Shown here: piece after piece, positions 1-8,558 of the stretch
How positions within the stretch are numbered: position 1 is the stretch's first letter
Layout of the letters: the number at the start of each line of letters is the position of its first letter
Source of the DNA: Prevotellaceae bacterium UBA1746
GTDB taxonomy: Bacteria; Bacteroidota; Bacteroidia; Bacteroidales; Bacteroidaceae
Assembly: GCA_002314875.1 (NCBI GenBank)
Contig: DCHS01000008.1
Span: forward strand, 18,823-82,822
Length of the DNA: 64,000 nt
Reading direction: 5' to 3'
Notes under the pieces: model-generated
The model's database searches: none
What the model saw: only the letters and a program-made list of their open reading frames with translations
What the model was told of the DNA's origin: nothing
Made by a program: the position numbers and the translations under genes

Positions 1-248
1 AGAAGGCACCCGCCAAGAAGGCTGAACCCAAGCCCGCACCTGCAAAGAAAGCTCCTGCAAAGAAGGCTGAACCAAAGAAAGTAGAGGCTCCCAAGCCCGA
101 ACCCAAGAAGGAAGAGCCAAAGAAGGTAGAAGTCCCCAAGGCTGAGCCCAAGCCCGCTCCTGCAAAGAAGGCACCTGCTAAGAAGGCTGAACCTAAGAAG
201 GCACCTGCTAAGAAAGCACCCGCTAAGAAGGCAGAGCCCAAGAAGTAA
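1..248 (+). CDS. C-terminal tail of a Lys/Ala/Pro-rich protein (5' truncated)
   Basis: The window opens inside a reading frame (first full codon at base 3) that stops with TAA at 246-248. The visible 81 residues are almost only Lys, Ala, Pro, Glu and Val, in repeated blocks such as APAKKAEPKK. This is a disordered, strongly basic tail of the kind seen on histone-H1-like or HU-type DNA-binding proteins and on some ribosomal or RNA-binding proteins of Bacteroidota. The folded part lies before the window, so the family cannot be named. Nucleic-acid binding is an inference from composition only. A strong terminator follows at 301-340. Confidence 0.75.
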   Translation, partial: KAPAKKAEPKPAPAKKAPAKKAEPKKVEAPKPEPKKEEPKKVEVPKAEPKPAPAKKAPAKKAEPKKAPAKKAPAKKAEPKK

Positions 249-300
249 TCCCCGTTAGGTTGAGGTGCATATGCACCAAAATGCTAACTCCACTTTAAGA

Positions 301-340
301 AAAACGAAGTCCGAAGCACAACTTTGGACTTCGTTTTGTT
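301..340 (+). terminator. Rho-independent terminator of the Lys-rich gene
   Basis: A perfect 12-bp stem (AAAACGAAGTCC at 301-312, GGACTTCGTTTT at 326-337) with a 13-nt loop. The flanking A and T runs make it able to work on either strand. It lies 53 bp after the stop of the partial gene. Confidence 0.85.
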
Positions 341-426
341 ATACTCGAGTTTACAAAAACAAACAATAATACACTCGCACGACCACTTTTTACGCTTAAC
401 AAACAAAAACTTCGTGAAAAATTGTT

Positions 427-434
427 TAATTTAG
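427..434 (+). promoter_or_regulatory. Candidate -7 element for the 1038-aa secreted protein
   Basis: TAATTTAG differs from the Bacteroidota -7 consensus TAnnTTTG at one base. The following CGCAGTAAA is identical to the sequence after the good -7 box at 3850, which supports the assignment. No convincing -33 TTTG was seen. Confidence 0.4.
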
Positions 435-500
435 CGCAGTAAAAACTGAAAGTAAAACCAAATCTAATCCAATAATTATTAACTAAAACCTCTAAAAAAC

Positions 501-3500
501 ATGAAGAAGTTTTTCTCTCTTCTTATCGTGATGGTTTGTGCATGTCTCCAGATGTCTGCACAATTCATTCCTGTTGAAGGTAAACAATACCTGATCCAGG
601 ATACAAAAAACACGAGTTTGTATGTTGTTCTTGCTACAGGTAGCGACAGTGCAGGTGGCGCAAGCAATGCAACCTACGCTTCTCTCTCAGCAGAGGGTAC
701 CCCCTTCTACATCACTGAAGATGGCGATGGTTTCGTATTCTCTACCGAAGATGGCAAGTACCTCAGTAACACTCACGCTTGGAACATCACCACTTCTGAT
801 GCTTCTGTATGGTACATCAATGAAGTTGGCGATGGCAGTTACTACATTTACAAGGACGCTTCTAAGGGCCTCGGCGCTGACAGCCACGCAGCTGGTAAGG
901 GTCTCTACAATGACAAAACCGGTCAGAGCTGGAATATCGTAGAATACGTTGCTCCCGAAGTAAAGCACGAAGTAATTGCTGAAGTTGACGGCGTACAGAG
1001 CAAAATGCTCGCTGACGGCGAAGGTGGTTATGAAGTAACTGTTACCCTCGGCGTTGGCGAACACAGCGTTGTTGTTTACTACGACGGTGCAGAAGTTTAC
1101 AACAGTACTTTCACCACTACTAGTTTCGTTGTTAACGGTGAAACTCTCACAGAGGGTAAGGTAAGCATTGCTTACGTTCCCGAAACCAACAAGGTGACCA
1201 TCACTGGTGACGGCGTTGCTGCACAGACTTCAAGCTGGGACGGCACTTGGGTTATCAGCCCCTCTTTCGACACCGTTCCCGAAAGCTGGGATGCTCTCGT
1301 TGGCAACCTCACCCTCACTTTCCCCGGTGCTACCACTGTTGCTCCCGGTGCAGATGCATTCGTTCAGCTTATTGACGAATATGGTGACAACAACTACTGG
1401 ATGTGTGCTCCTGGTTATGTTTCCGCTTATGAAGATTACGGTGTAACCGATCTCGGTTCTATCGTTGCTCAGGGCAACACCTTGAAGTTTAACGGCGTAG
1501 TTCCTGAATTGCTCGGCGCTGTTCCCTACGAAAGCGGTAAGGTTTGTGGTTATCTCGGTGGTACCTACATCGTTGATGGCGAAGAAGTCACCTTGGAAGA
1601 CGAAGTAATGTACCTCTCATGGGAAATGCCCGAAGTTACCCCCAGCGAAGGCTGGACTGGCGAATTTGTATTCAATCCCGCTGACGGAGACGTTCTCGAA
1701 AGTGCTTCTGAAGTTGAGCACATTACCATCACCTTCCCCGGTGCTAAGGAAGTACAGCTCAACTATGTTCAAGGTATGATCTACAACGAGATGGGTAATG
1801 CTTATCACTACGTATGCTTCAGCAACTACGGTGGTGCTTACGGTACTGCAAGCGCAGAAGGCAATGTAGTTACCCTCAACTTTGTTAACGGTGTAGCAGG
1901 CTGCATTCCTTACGAAAGCGGTATCCTCCACGGTTATTTCCAGGGTTCATTCGTTGTTGACGGCGAAACCGTTGGCATGAACGGCATCGAAGCTTACTAC
2001 TCTGTAGGCAACTCTGCACCTGAAAAGGGCGTTTACATCGTTGGTATTGACGGCAACTGGGATCCCTCTAATCCCTCTCTCACCGTTACTCCTACCGAAC
2101 TCGGTGAATACATTTTCAACTACACCACCACTGAAGACAGATGGTTCGCTATCGGTACCGTTCTCGGTACAGATGCTAACGACTGGGATACCTTCAACGC
2201 TAACCGCCTCGGCGCTCCCTCTGCTGACTATCGTCTCTCTAAGGGTGACGTTGTTGACCTCACTCTCGGCCTCAACAACAGTTTCTTCATCCCCGCTGGT
2301 GAATGGCAGTTCGAAATTGACCTCGAAAATAGCAAGCTCTATGTATACAAGGGTGCTGAACCTTACGTTTGGGAACCTGCTGAAATGGAAATCGTTGGTA
2401 GCTTCAACAACTGGGGTAACGACGGTGTTGAAGATCAGTACAAGGCTGCAGACGGCAATGGCACTTGGACCATCAACTGCCAGCTCCCCGCTGGTACTCA
2501 CGAATTCAAGGTCCGTGCTGATGGTGCTTGGGATCACAATTGGGGCGGCGAACTTGCTGCACAGTACAGCCAGGGTACCGCTTACAAGAACGGTGCAAAC
2601 TTCTCTCTCACTCTCGACAAGGCTTCTGATGTAACAATCTATCTCTATCAGGTTTCTGAAGATCAGCTCAACTATGTATGGTACGCTGAGGAAGTTATCG
2701 TTCCCTTCTCTGCTGAAGAAGGCCAGGCTTACAACATTATGTACACCGACGGTACCGGTATTGACTTTGAAACTCTCAGCTCCGGCACTGACGGCTGCAC
2801 CACTCTCGTAACATCTACCGCTACTCCTTCAAAGGTTTACTTCACCGCTGTTGATGGTGGCTGGACGATCAAGTCTGGTGACAAGTACCTCGCTGCTTAC
2901 AAGAACCTCACCGGTTCACTCAAGTGGAGTACTGGTCTCTCTGACGAACCTTATGTATGGACCATCGATGGTACCGCAGAAGACTTCACCCTCACCCGTG
3001 AGGATGGCAAGAACGTTAAGGTTGAAGGTGGCAAGCTCTATTGCGACAACACCAACTCAAGCGTTACTGCTCACTTCTACCTCGTTCCCGTGAAGACCGT
3101 TTGGAATGGCGAAATCGCTGCTGCAATGACTGACGAACTTACCTGCGAAGTAGAATTCTGCGAAGCAGATCAGGTTGATGTTACCAACTTCGGCGTTCTC
3201 GGTGGTATCTTCGACGAAGGTGGCGATGTTGTTGCCCTCGCTGTTGCTGACGCTGAAAATGTTCTCAATGTTGCAGGTTCTGTAGAAGTTAAGGGTCGCA
3301 AGGCTCTCGTTCACTTCGAAAAGATCGCTGACCTCAAGGCTAAGGGCGTTGATGTTGCTGCTGCTGCCAAGAAGATCGGTGGTTTCGCAACTACTGGCAA
3401 GGCTACTGCTTACATCTGCCCCAAGAGCTTCAAGGTTGACGGTGAAATGGTTTACGATGCCATCACCGCAGACTACGACTACGCAACCGGTACCACCACT

Positions 3501-3617
3501 GGTATCAACGCTATCGAATCTACCACCGCTGCTACCATCTTCGACCTTCAGGGTCGTCGTGTTCGCAACGCTAACAACGGTGTCTTCATCTACAACGGCA
3601 AGAAGGTTGTTAAGTAA
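501..3617 (+). CDS. Giant secreted multidomain protein with SusE/F-like modules and C-terminal tail (paralogue 1)
   Basis: 1038 aa. A signal peptide (about residues 1-20, ending SAQ) predicts export. Seen in order: an N-terminal ricin/fascin-like stretch (about 25-150); two homologous repeats of about 130 aa (about 241-382 and 383-505), both containing W-x-G, a TFPGA motif and a PYESG motif; modules resembling the starch-binding repeats of SusE/SusF (about 510-720, with GSFNNWG and HEFKVRADGAW); a module shared with paralogue 2 (about 734-865); an uncharacterised C-terminal module shared with all three paralogues (about 866-1010); and the tail IFDLQGRRV...GVFIYNGKK. SusE/F-like modules suggest glycan binding at the cell surface, but no catalytic motif was recognised. 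Codon use is extremely biased (GAA, GGT, AAC, CTC, AAG), as in highly expressed genes. The start is fixed by the signal peptide and by an A-rich leader (AACTAAAA) also found before the other two paralogues. Confidence 0.85.
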   Translation: MKKFFSLLIVMVCACLQMSAQFIPVEGKQYLIQDTKNTSLYVVLATGSDSAGGASNATYASLSAEGTPFYITEDGDGFVFSTEDGKYLSNTHAWNITTSDASVWYINEVGDGSYYIYKDASKGLGADSHAAGKGLYNDKTGQSWNIVEYVAPEVKHEVIAEVDGVQSKMLADGEGGYEVTVTLGVGEHSVVVYYDGAEVYNSTFTTTSFVVNGETLTEGKVSIAYVPETNKVTITGDGVAAQTSSWDGTWVISPSFDTVPESWDALVGNLTLTFPGATTVAPGADAFVQLIDEYGDNNYWMCAPGYVSAYEDYGVTDLGSIVAQGNTLKFNGVVPELLGAVPYESGKVCGYLGGTYIVDGEEVTLEDEVMYLSWEMPEVTPSEGWTGEFVFNPADGDVLESASEVEHITITFPGAKEVQLNYVQGMIYNEMGNAYHYVCFSNYGGAYGTASAEGNVVTLNFVNGVAGCIPYESGILHGYFQGSFVVDGETVGMNGIEAYYSVGNSAPEKGVYIVGIDGNWDPSNPSLTVTPTELGEYIFNYTTTEDRWFAIGTVLGTDANDWDTFNANRLGAPSADYRLSKGDVVDLTLGLNNSFFIPAGEWQFEIDLENSKLYVYKGAEPYVWEPAEMEIVGSFNNWGNDGVEDQYKAADGNGTWTINCQLPAGTHEFKVRADGAWDHNWGGELAAQYSQGTAYKNGANFSLTLDKASDVTIYLYQVSEDQLNYVWYAEEVIVPFSAEEGQAYNIMYTDGTGIDFETLSSGTDGCTTLVTSTATPSKVYFTAVDGGWTIKSGDKYLAAYKNLTGSLKWSTGLSDEPYVWTIDGTAEDFTLTREDGKNVKVEGGKLYCDNTNSSVTAHFYLVPVKTVWNGEIAAAMTDELTCEVEFCEADQVDVTNFGVLGGIFDEGGDVVALAVADAENVLNVAGSVEVKGRKALVHFEKIADLKAKGVDVAAAAKKIGGFATTGKATAYICPKSFKVDGEMVYDAITADYDYATGTTTGINAIESTTAATIFDLQGRRVRNANNGVFIYNGKKVVK

Positions 3618-3674
3618 TTCGAAAGCCAAGTAACTAATTCGTAACCCAAGGCTTCGGCCTTTGTCGATAAAATC

Positions 3675-3706
3675 AGCCCGAGTGCATCTGCATTCGGGCT
3701 CTTTTT
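3675..3706 (+). terminator. Rho-independent terminator after paralogue 1
   Basis: Stem AGCCCGAGTG / CATTCGGGCT (3675-3684 and 3691-3700, one G-T pair) followed by CTTTTTG. Two partial echoes of the 3' arm plus T-run follow at about 3715-3750 (GGGCTTTCTTT and GGGCTTTTTT), like decayed copies. Confidence 0.85.
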
Positions 3707-3849
3707 GTCACTCTGCATCCGGGCTTTCTTTCTCTGCATTAGGGCTTTTTTGTACTTCAATTATAGAGAAAATCATGAAATTTGTAGAAAAATTAAAGTT
3801 TTCTAAAGAAAAGTCACAAAAACATTAGGTAGGATTTAAAGAAAATTCG

Positions 3850-3857
3850 TACTTTTG
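3850..3857 (+). promoter_or_regulatory. Promoter -7 box for paralogue 2
   Basis: TACTTTTG, a perfect TAnnTTTG match, followed by CGCAG. It lies about 170 bp before the start codon and so predicts a long, structured leader. Confidence 0.7.
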
Positions 3858-4025
3858 CGCAGTAAATAGTGCAAATGCATAGGAAAACTATGCCCTTTTA
3901 CTATGAAAGGCCCGAGCACTCCGGTTCTGGAGGCGCTCACCTCGAGAGTCAGCTTCGGGTCCTCCCCCCATGAAAAATTCCAAATCAATTCATCAATTTA
4001 TTTACTAACTAAAAACTATTATCTT

Positions 4026-7000
4026 ATGAAGAAATTAATGCTTTTCTTCTTCGCAATGGTTCTCGGTGTAATGTCCAGTTATGCTGAAGATGTTGTTTTC
4101 AACATCGCAGAAAATCCTGGTCAGTCCTATACCGATGATTCTGGTTCCTCTACCGCAGGTCCCCAGAGCGTTACCGTAGGTGACGTAACCATCGCAACTG
4201 GTAGTGCAATTTGGAACGCTACAGGTCAGTATCGTATCTACAAGAACGATGCCCTCACCGTAACAAGCACTGCTGGTAACATTACCAAAATCCAGATTAC
4301 CTGTACTGTAGCTGGCGACGCTAAGTACGGCCCTGGTTGTTTCACCGTTGAAGACGGTACCTACACCTACGAAGAAAAGGTTGGTACATGGGAAGGTGAT
4401 GCTGCTCAGGTTGTTCTCACCGCTACTGCAAACCAGGTTCGCGCAACCGAGATTGTAGTAACCCTCGCTGAACAGCACAGCATCGGTTCACTCACCACCA
4501 CCAAGAACTTCGTCATCGTTGATCGTGAAGGTTGGTCTTGCGTTGCTCCTAATGAAACTCCCGCAGGTTGGGAAGGCGCTGGTAGCGGTTCAGCAGCTGC
4601 AATCATCGATGCTGATGCTACTACCTTTTACCACTCTGACTGGGCTAGCGCAAGCAACACTGCAGGTAATGTAGGTTACCAGGGCTTCCTCGTTGATATG
4701 GCTCAGGATCTCAGCAATCTCTGTGGTTTCAATGTTTCTGCTCGTAACAACTCTACCAGTGGTCACCCCTACATCGCTCGCGTTTACACCTACGCTGACG
4801 GTCAGCTCCCCGCTTGCCTCGAAGATCTTCCCAGCCTTACCACTGAAACCAAGGAAGAAGTTCTCGGTGCAACCAACGCTGAACTCGGCGCTCCCGCATT
4901 CTACAACAGTCAGGATCCCTGGTCTTATGCTTATAACTCAGAAGTTAAGGACGGTTTCTTCATTGACAACAAGACCGCTCGTTACATCTTCTTCGTTCAG
5001 GAAGTCGGTATTGACGCTTGGTTGACCGTTGCTGATTTTAATGTATATCAGGAAATCGATGCCAACTCTCAGGAAGCTCTCAACCAGGAACTTTCAAAGG
5101 CTATCGCTGAAGCTGAAGCAGCATTCGCTGCAAACAACGTAGGCGAAGGTCTCATCACCTCTGAAGATCAGCTTTCTTCTCCCTACACCGCAGGTCCCGA
5201 CATGGAACCTGGCACCAGTATCGGTTGCCTTATCGACGGTGACACCTCTACTTACTGGCACACTGACTGGTCTTCTGAACCTGATCAGCACACCCACTAC
5301 CTCGAAGTTGCCCTCAACGAAGCCATCTCTGGTGACGTTATTGCAACTATGAGCCGTCGCTATCAGGCTGCTAACGACCACGTAACTCAGTTCTGTGTTC
5401 ACGCTACCAACGACGCAACCGCTGAAGAATGGGCAGAAATCGGTACTATCGACTTCCCCTTCACTTCTCAGTACGACGAAAACATCACTGCTACCTTCAA
5501 CCTCCCCGAAGCATACCAGTACCTCCGTTTCTACTGGATGTCTTCCAATGGTGAAAAGCAGCGTGGTTACTTCCACATGAGCGAATTCCAGCTTTCAAGC
5601 GAAGCTACCAGCTTCAACGGTCTCAACCCCAAGTCTGCTGCTGCTCTCCAGGAAGCTCTCGCTACTGCTAAGGCTATCGAAAACGCTACCCAGAAGGACA
5701 TCGATGACCTCAAGGCTGTTCTCGAAGCATATCTCGCTGGTGATCCCACCGAAGCTGATCCCGCAGTTGTTGCTGCTCTCGAAGCAGTTGCAAAAGACCT
5801 CGCTCAGGCAGGTAAGGTTGGTTATCCCGCTGCTGAATCTGCTTCTGTAGTTGCTCTCCAGGCAATGGTTGCAGAACCCGTTGGCGTTACAGTTGAAGAA
5901 GCTAACGCTGCTGTTGCTGCTCTCTACGCAGAAGACGATATCGTAGTTCCCGAAGACGGTAAGACCTACGCTATGGCTCTCCTCGGTGGTGGCAAGCTCT
6001 ACATGGAACAGCTCAACGAAGCTGGCGACGCTCTCGAAATGGTAGAAGTTGAAAGCCTCGAAAATGCTCCCGAAGCTGCACAGTTCACCGCTCACGTTGA
6101 CGAAAACGGTACCTACTTCACCACTTCTAACGGTCAGGTACGTCGTGGTTTCGGTACCAGTGTTGCTAATGCTTCCAACACCAGCTACTGGCTCAAGGAC
6201 GCTACCACTACTGGTCTCGACGCTGAAGTAAGCGAACTCGCTTACGTTGGTGTTTACAACATCCGCAAGGGTACCTCTGACGAACTCCTCAACCAGGTTA
6301 GCGCTACTAACGACGCTGAACTCTACGGTTACACCTATATCTATGGTCCCCGTGGTACTCAGGACGGTGCTGCTAAGTATGGTGCTGAAGTTTACAAGTA
6401 CACCGCAGGTACCTGGGATGGTGCTGACCGCCCCTTCTACAACGCTAACTTCACCTCTGCTTGGAAGTTCGTAGAAGTTGTTACTGAACCCGCTGGCGAC
6501 GTTCCCACTTGGACTAAGCTCGCTCACAATGCTAACGTCGACGGTTGGACTGGCGAACTCCTCGCTCCCAACACTATCACCGATGTTGTTGTTGAATACT
6601 ACGAATCTGAAAACAAGATTGTTGCTAAGAACTTCATGGGTGGTGAAGGTTATAACCTCGAAATCGTCCTTGATGAAAACAGCAACATCGTTAGCATTAA
6701 CGGTGAAACAGAAGATCCTTCTTACGGTGACATCGGTTTCTACACTGGTAATAGCTCATATTACTTTGCTTATGTTTATCCTTCATACGATAGCTATGTA
6801 AGTGTTGATCCCGATAACGGTTATATTACTCTCTCTGGTTACTGGTATGATTACAATTCTTCCGCTACTTGGGGATACTACAACCTCACTTGGGCTGAAG
6901 AAACTGAAGAACCCGAACCCGAACCTGTATTCGCTCCCGAAGCTGGTCAGGCTTACTACGTAATGCTTAAGGACACCGAACTCGGTCTCGACTTCGATCA

Positions 7001-7856
7001 CCTCGTATCTGACTGGGATCAGAGTGGTGAAGGTATCTGCGTAAGCTCTACTCCTACCAAGGTTTACATTGACGCAGTTGACGGTGGTTGGACCATCCAT
7101 ACCAACCAGGAAATCCACATGGCTCCCTGCACTTGGTCAGGTTGGGCATACTGGAGCACTGTAGTTAGCGAAACCGCTTACGCTTGGACTGTTGAAGGTA
7201 CCGATGAAGACTTCACTCTCATGCGTGCTGATGGCAAGTTCGCAAATGTTGACAACGTTTATGACGGTGCTAACGTATACTGCGACAAGGGTACTGCTGG
7301 TCACTACTATCTCGTTCCCACCACTGGTGAATGGAATGGTGTAGTTCGTCTCCCCGAAGAAGTTTCTGCTCTCGATGAACTCCTCGCTTACAATGTTGAA
7401 TTCCCCTATGGTACCGTAGAAGTTTCTAACTTCGGTCTCCTCGGTGCAATCTTCGACGAAGTAGGTGATCCCTATGCAATCGTTCTCGCTGGTGACGACT
7501 ATCAGCAGTTCGGTGGTGTTGAAGTAGAAGGTGGCGTTGCTAAGATTCAGTTCGCTAAGATCGCTGACCTCCGTGCTGACCTCCAGGCTCAGGCTATCAA
7601 GAAGGTAGGTGCATTCACCTCTGGCAACACCGGTTACGCTAAGGTTTACATCTGTGGCAAGAGCTTCAAGGTTGATGGCATCATCTACGCTGACTCTATC
7701 GCTAAGGAATACACCGTAGCAGGTAACGGCGAAACCACTGGCATCAATGGCCTCACCATCAACGGTAACGCTCCTGTTTACGATCTCAACGGTCGTCGCG
7801 TTCTCAACGCTAACACCGGTATCTTCATCCAGAACGGTAAGAAGATCCGCAAGTAA
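4026..7856 (+). CDS. Giant secreted protein with F5/8 type C-like domains and shared C-terminal module (paralogue 2)
   Basis: 1276 aa. The reading frame is open from an ATG at 3903, but the signal peptide (MKKLMLFFFAMVLG..., ending SSYA) begins at 4026, so this start is chosen. Domains: a beta-rich N-terminal region (20-160); a first discoidin-like region (about 166-300, with DADATTFYHSDW); a second, clearer F5/8 type C-like domain (about 376-525, with DGDTSTYWHTDW and YLRFYWMSS); a helical FIVAR-like stretch (about 536-640); a region around 644-820; the module shared with paralogue 1 (about 969-1100, starting with AGQAYYVM); the common C-terminal module (about 1102-1245); and the tail VYDLNGRRV...GIFIQNGKK. 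F5/8C domains usually bind carbohydrate or host surfaces. No catalytic domain was recognised, so an adhesin or glycan-binding role is an inference. Codon bias is as strong as in paralogue 1. Confidence 0.85.
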   Translation: MKKLMLFFFAMVLGVMSSYAEDVVFNIAENPGQSYTDDSGSSTAGPQSVTVGDVTIATGSAIWNATGQYRIYKNDALTVTSTAGNITKIQITCTVAGDAKYGPGCFTVEDGTYTYEEKVGTWEGDAAQVVLTATANQVRATEIVVTLAEQHSIGSLTTTKNFVIVDREGWSCVAPNETPAGWEGAGSGSAAAIIDADATTFYHSDWASASNTAGNVGYQGFLVDMAQDLSNLCGFNVSARNNSTSGHPYIARVYTYADGQLPACLEDLPSLTTETKEEVLGATNAELGAPAFYNSQDPWSYAYNSEVKDGFFIDNKTARYIFFVQEVGIDAWLTVADFNVYQEIDANSQEALNQELSKAIAEAEAAFAANNVGEGLITSEDQLSSPYTAGPDMEPGTSIGCLIDGDTSTYWHTDWSSEPDQHTHYLEVALNEAISGDVIATMSRRYQAANDHVTQFCVHATNDATAEEWAEIGTIDFPFTSQYDENITATFNLPEAYQYLRFYWMSSNGEKQRGYFHMSEFQLSSEATSFNGLNPKSAAALQEALATAKAIENATQKDIDDLKAVLEAYLAGDPTEADPAVVAALEAVAKDLAQAGKVGYPAAESASVVALQAMVAEPVGVTVEEANAAVAALYAEDDIVVPEDGKTYAMALLGGGKLYMEQLNEAGDALEMVEVESLENAPEAAQFTAHVDENGTYFTTSNGQVRRGFGTSVANASNTSYWLKDATTTGLDAEVSELAYVGVYNIRKGTSDELLNQVSATNDAELYGYTYIYGPRGTQDGAAKYGAEVYKYTAGTWDGADRPFYNANFTSAWKFVEVVTEPAGDVPTWTKLAHNANVDGWTGELLAPNTITDVVVEYYESENKIVAKNFMGGEGYNLEIVLDENSNIVSINGETEDPSYGDIGFYTGNSSYYFAYVYPSYDSYVSVDPDNGYITLSGYWYDYNSSATWGYYNLTWAEETEEPEPEPVFAPEAGQAYYVMLKDTELGLDFDHLVSDWDQSGEGICVSSTPTKVYIDAVDGGWTIHTNQEIHMAPCTWSGWAYWSTVVSETAYAWTVEGTDEDFTLMRADGKFANVDNVYDGANVYCDKGTAGHYYLVPTTGEWNGVVRLPEEVSALDELLAYNVEFPYGTVEVSNFGLLGAIFDEVGDPYAIVLAGDDYQQFGGVEVEGGVAKIQFAKIADLRADLQAQAIKKVGAFTSGNTGYAKVYICGKSFKVDGIIYADSIAKEYTVAGNGETTGINGLTINGNAPVYDLNGRRVLNANTGIFIQNGKKIRK

Positions 7857-7908
7857 TCCGCTCCTTAGGAACTCCTAAAATAATATAGGAGTCCTCTGAC
7901 AAATAATA

Positions 7909-7945
7909 AGCACCGCTGCCCATTCCGGGTGGCGGTGCTTTTTTT
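7909..7945 (+). terminator. Rho-independent terminator after paralogue 2
   Basis: Stem AGCACCGC / GCGGTGCT (7909-7916 and 7932-7939) followed by seven T. A small ACTCCT/AGGAGT hairpin (7871-7876, 7887-7892) precedes it. The whole block is nearly repeated after paralogue 3. Confidence 0.95.
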
Positions 7946-8127
7946 GTGTGAACGGGAAGAGTTTCAGAGATAAAGATTTGCCCGCAGCTTATCTTCTTAG
8001 GCAACCAAAATTTCATAATTATACCAGTATACTTTATACTTTTTATACCATTTAAGGACTAAAACAGGAAATTGTCAATTCAGCAACTATCTTGCTTCTG
8101 AATGTTAAAGTATTATCTAGAACTTGC

Positions 8128-8205
8128 GGGGACGTAGTTTTAACTATCGCGGAGGTAATTTAAACGCTCTGCGCACAGAGGAAAAACTACCCCATCGGAG
8201 CGTTT
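8128..8205 (+). ncRNA. Structured RNA candidate (possible small RNA or switch)
   Basis: GGGG-AC-GTAGTTTT (8128-8141) is complementary to AAAACTACCCC (8183-8193): 11 pairs interrupted by a 2-nt bulge. Inside lies a perfect hairpin CTCTG-CGCA-CAGAG (8167-8180). AAACGCTC (8162-8169) is also perfectly complementary to GAGCGTTT (8198-8205), which would compete with the inner hairpin or form a pseudoknot. Transcription strand and function are unknown. It lies about 260 bp upstream of the mapped -7 box of the next gene, so it is probably not in that gene's leader. Confidence 0.3.
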
Positions 8206-8462
8206 CGTCAGCCCGTTTTTACACACTCTTCCATGCTACGTATCTTTAAGTTACGAAAAAGTTCTGACATAAGCAAGAATCGTTATGTTAAAAACCTTAA
8301 CGTCAGTTAATTGGATGAACATCTTCAATTTTTGTAAAAGACAAGTGGGACTTTTTTGCAAAGAAACCTCTTTTTCTCGACGAAATGGGGCATTTATATG
8401 GGTTTTCGAGGTAAATATTTCATTTTTCTACAAAATTAGTTAGGAGATTTTGATTTTTTTTG

Positions 8463-8470
8463 TATTTTTG
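8463..8470 (+). promoter_or_regulatory. Promoter -7 box for paralogue 3
   Basis: TATTTTTG matches TAnnTTTG and is followed by CAC. The start codon is 88 bp downstream, and the leader carries a small GGGC-ATC-GTGCCC hairpin. Confidence 0.7.
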
Positions 8471-8558
8471 CACTCAATATAGGGGCATCGTGCCCTTAGC
8501 CTTCCTACGAATAATCAAATTTCAAATAAAATTATTCACAAACTAAAACTGTTAACTT

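Larger units (their letters stand above)
3618..4025 (+). other. Intergenic region and structured leader between paralogues 1 and 2
   Basis: Holds the terminator of paralogue 1 (3675-3706), an AT-rich stretch, a -7 promoter box (3850-3857) and then a leader of about 160 nt ahead of the ATG at 4026. The first part of the leader (about 3909-3965) is GC-rich against an AT-rich surround and can fold: GGCCCGAGC near 3909 faces GCTTCGGGTCC near 3952, with GAGG (3930-3933) against CCTC (3940-3943) inside. An in-frame ATG at 3903 falls in this leader, but the signal peptide starts at 4026. Confidence 0.6.
7857..8558 (+). other. Long intergenic region before paralogue 3
   Basis: 702 bp without a convincing protein gene. 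It contains the terminator of paralogue 2 (7909-7945), an AT-rich stretch, a strongly structured element at 8128-8205 (listed separately), a small dyad TTAAC-GTCA-GTTAA at 8297-8310 that could be an operator, and the promoter of paralogue 3 at 8463. The only ORFs are very short, for example 11 codons from 8102. Confidence 0.6.

Noticed and set aside
3903..4025. In-frame extension of paralogue 2 to an ATG at 3903
   Set aside because: The signal peptide begins at 4026; the extension covers a GC-rich folded leader and would hide the signal sequence.
8183..8220. Hammerhead-like core on the minus strand (CTGACGAAAC)
   Set aside because: The CUGA and GAAAC segments are adjacent with no helix II between them, and helices I and III are not found.
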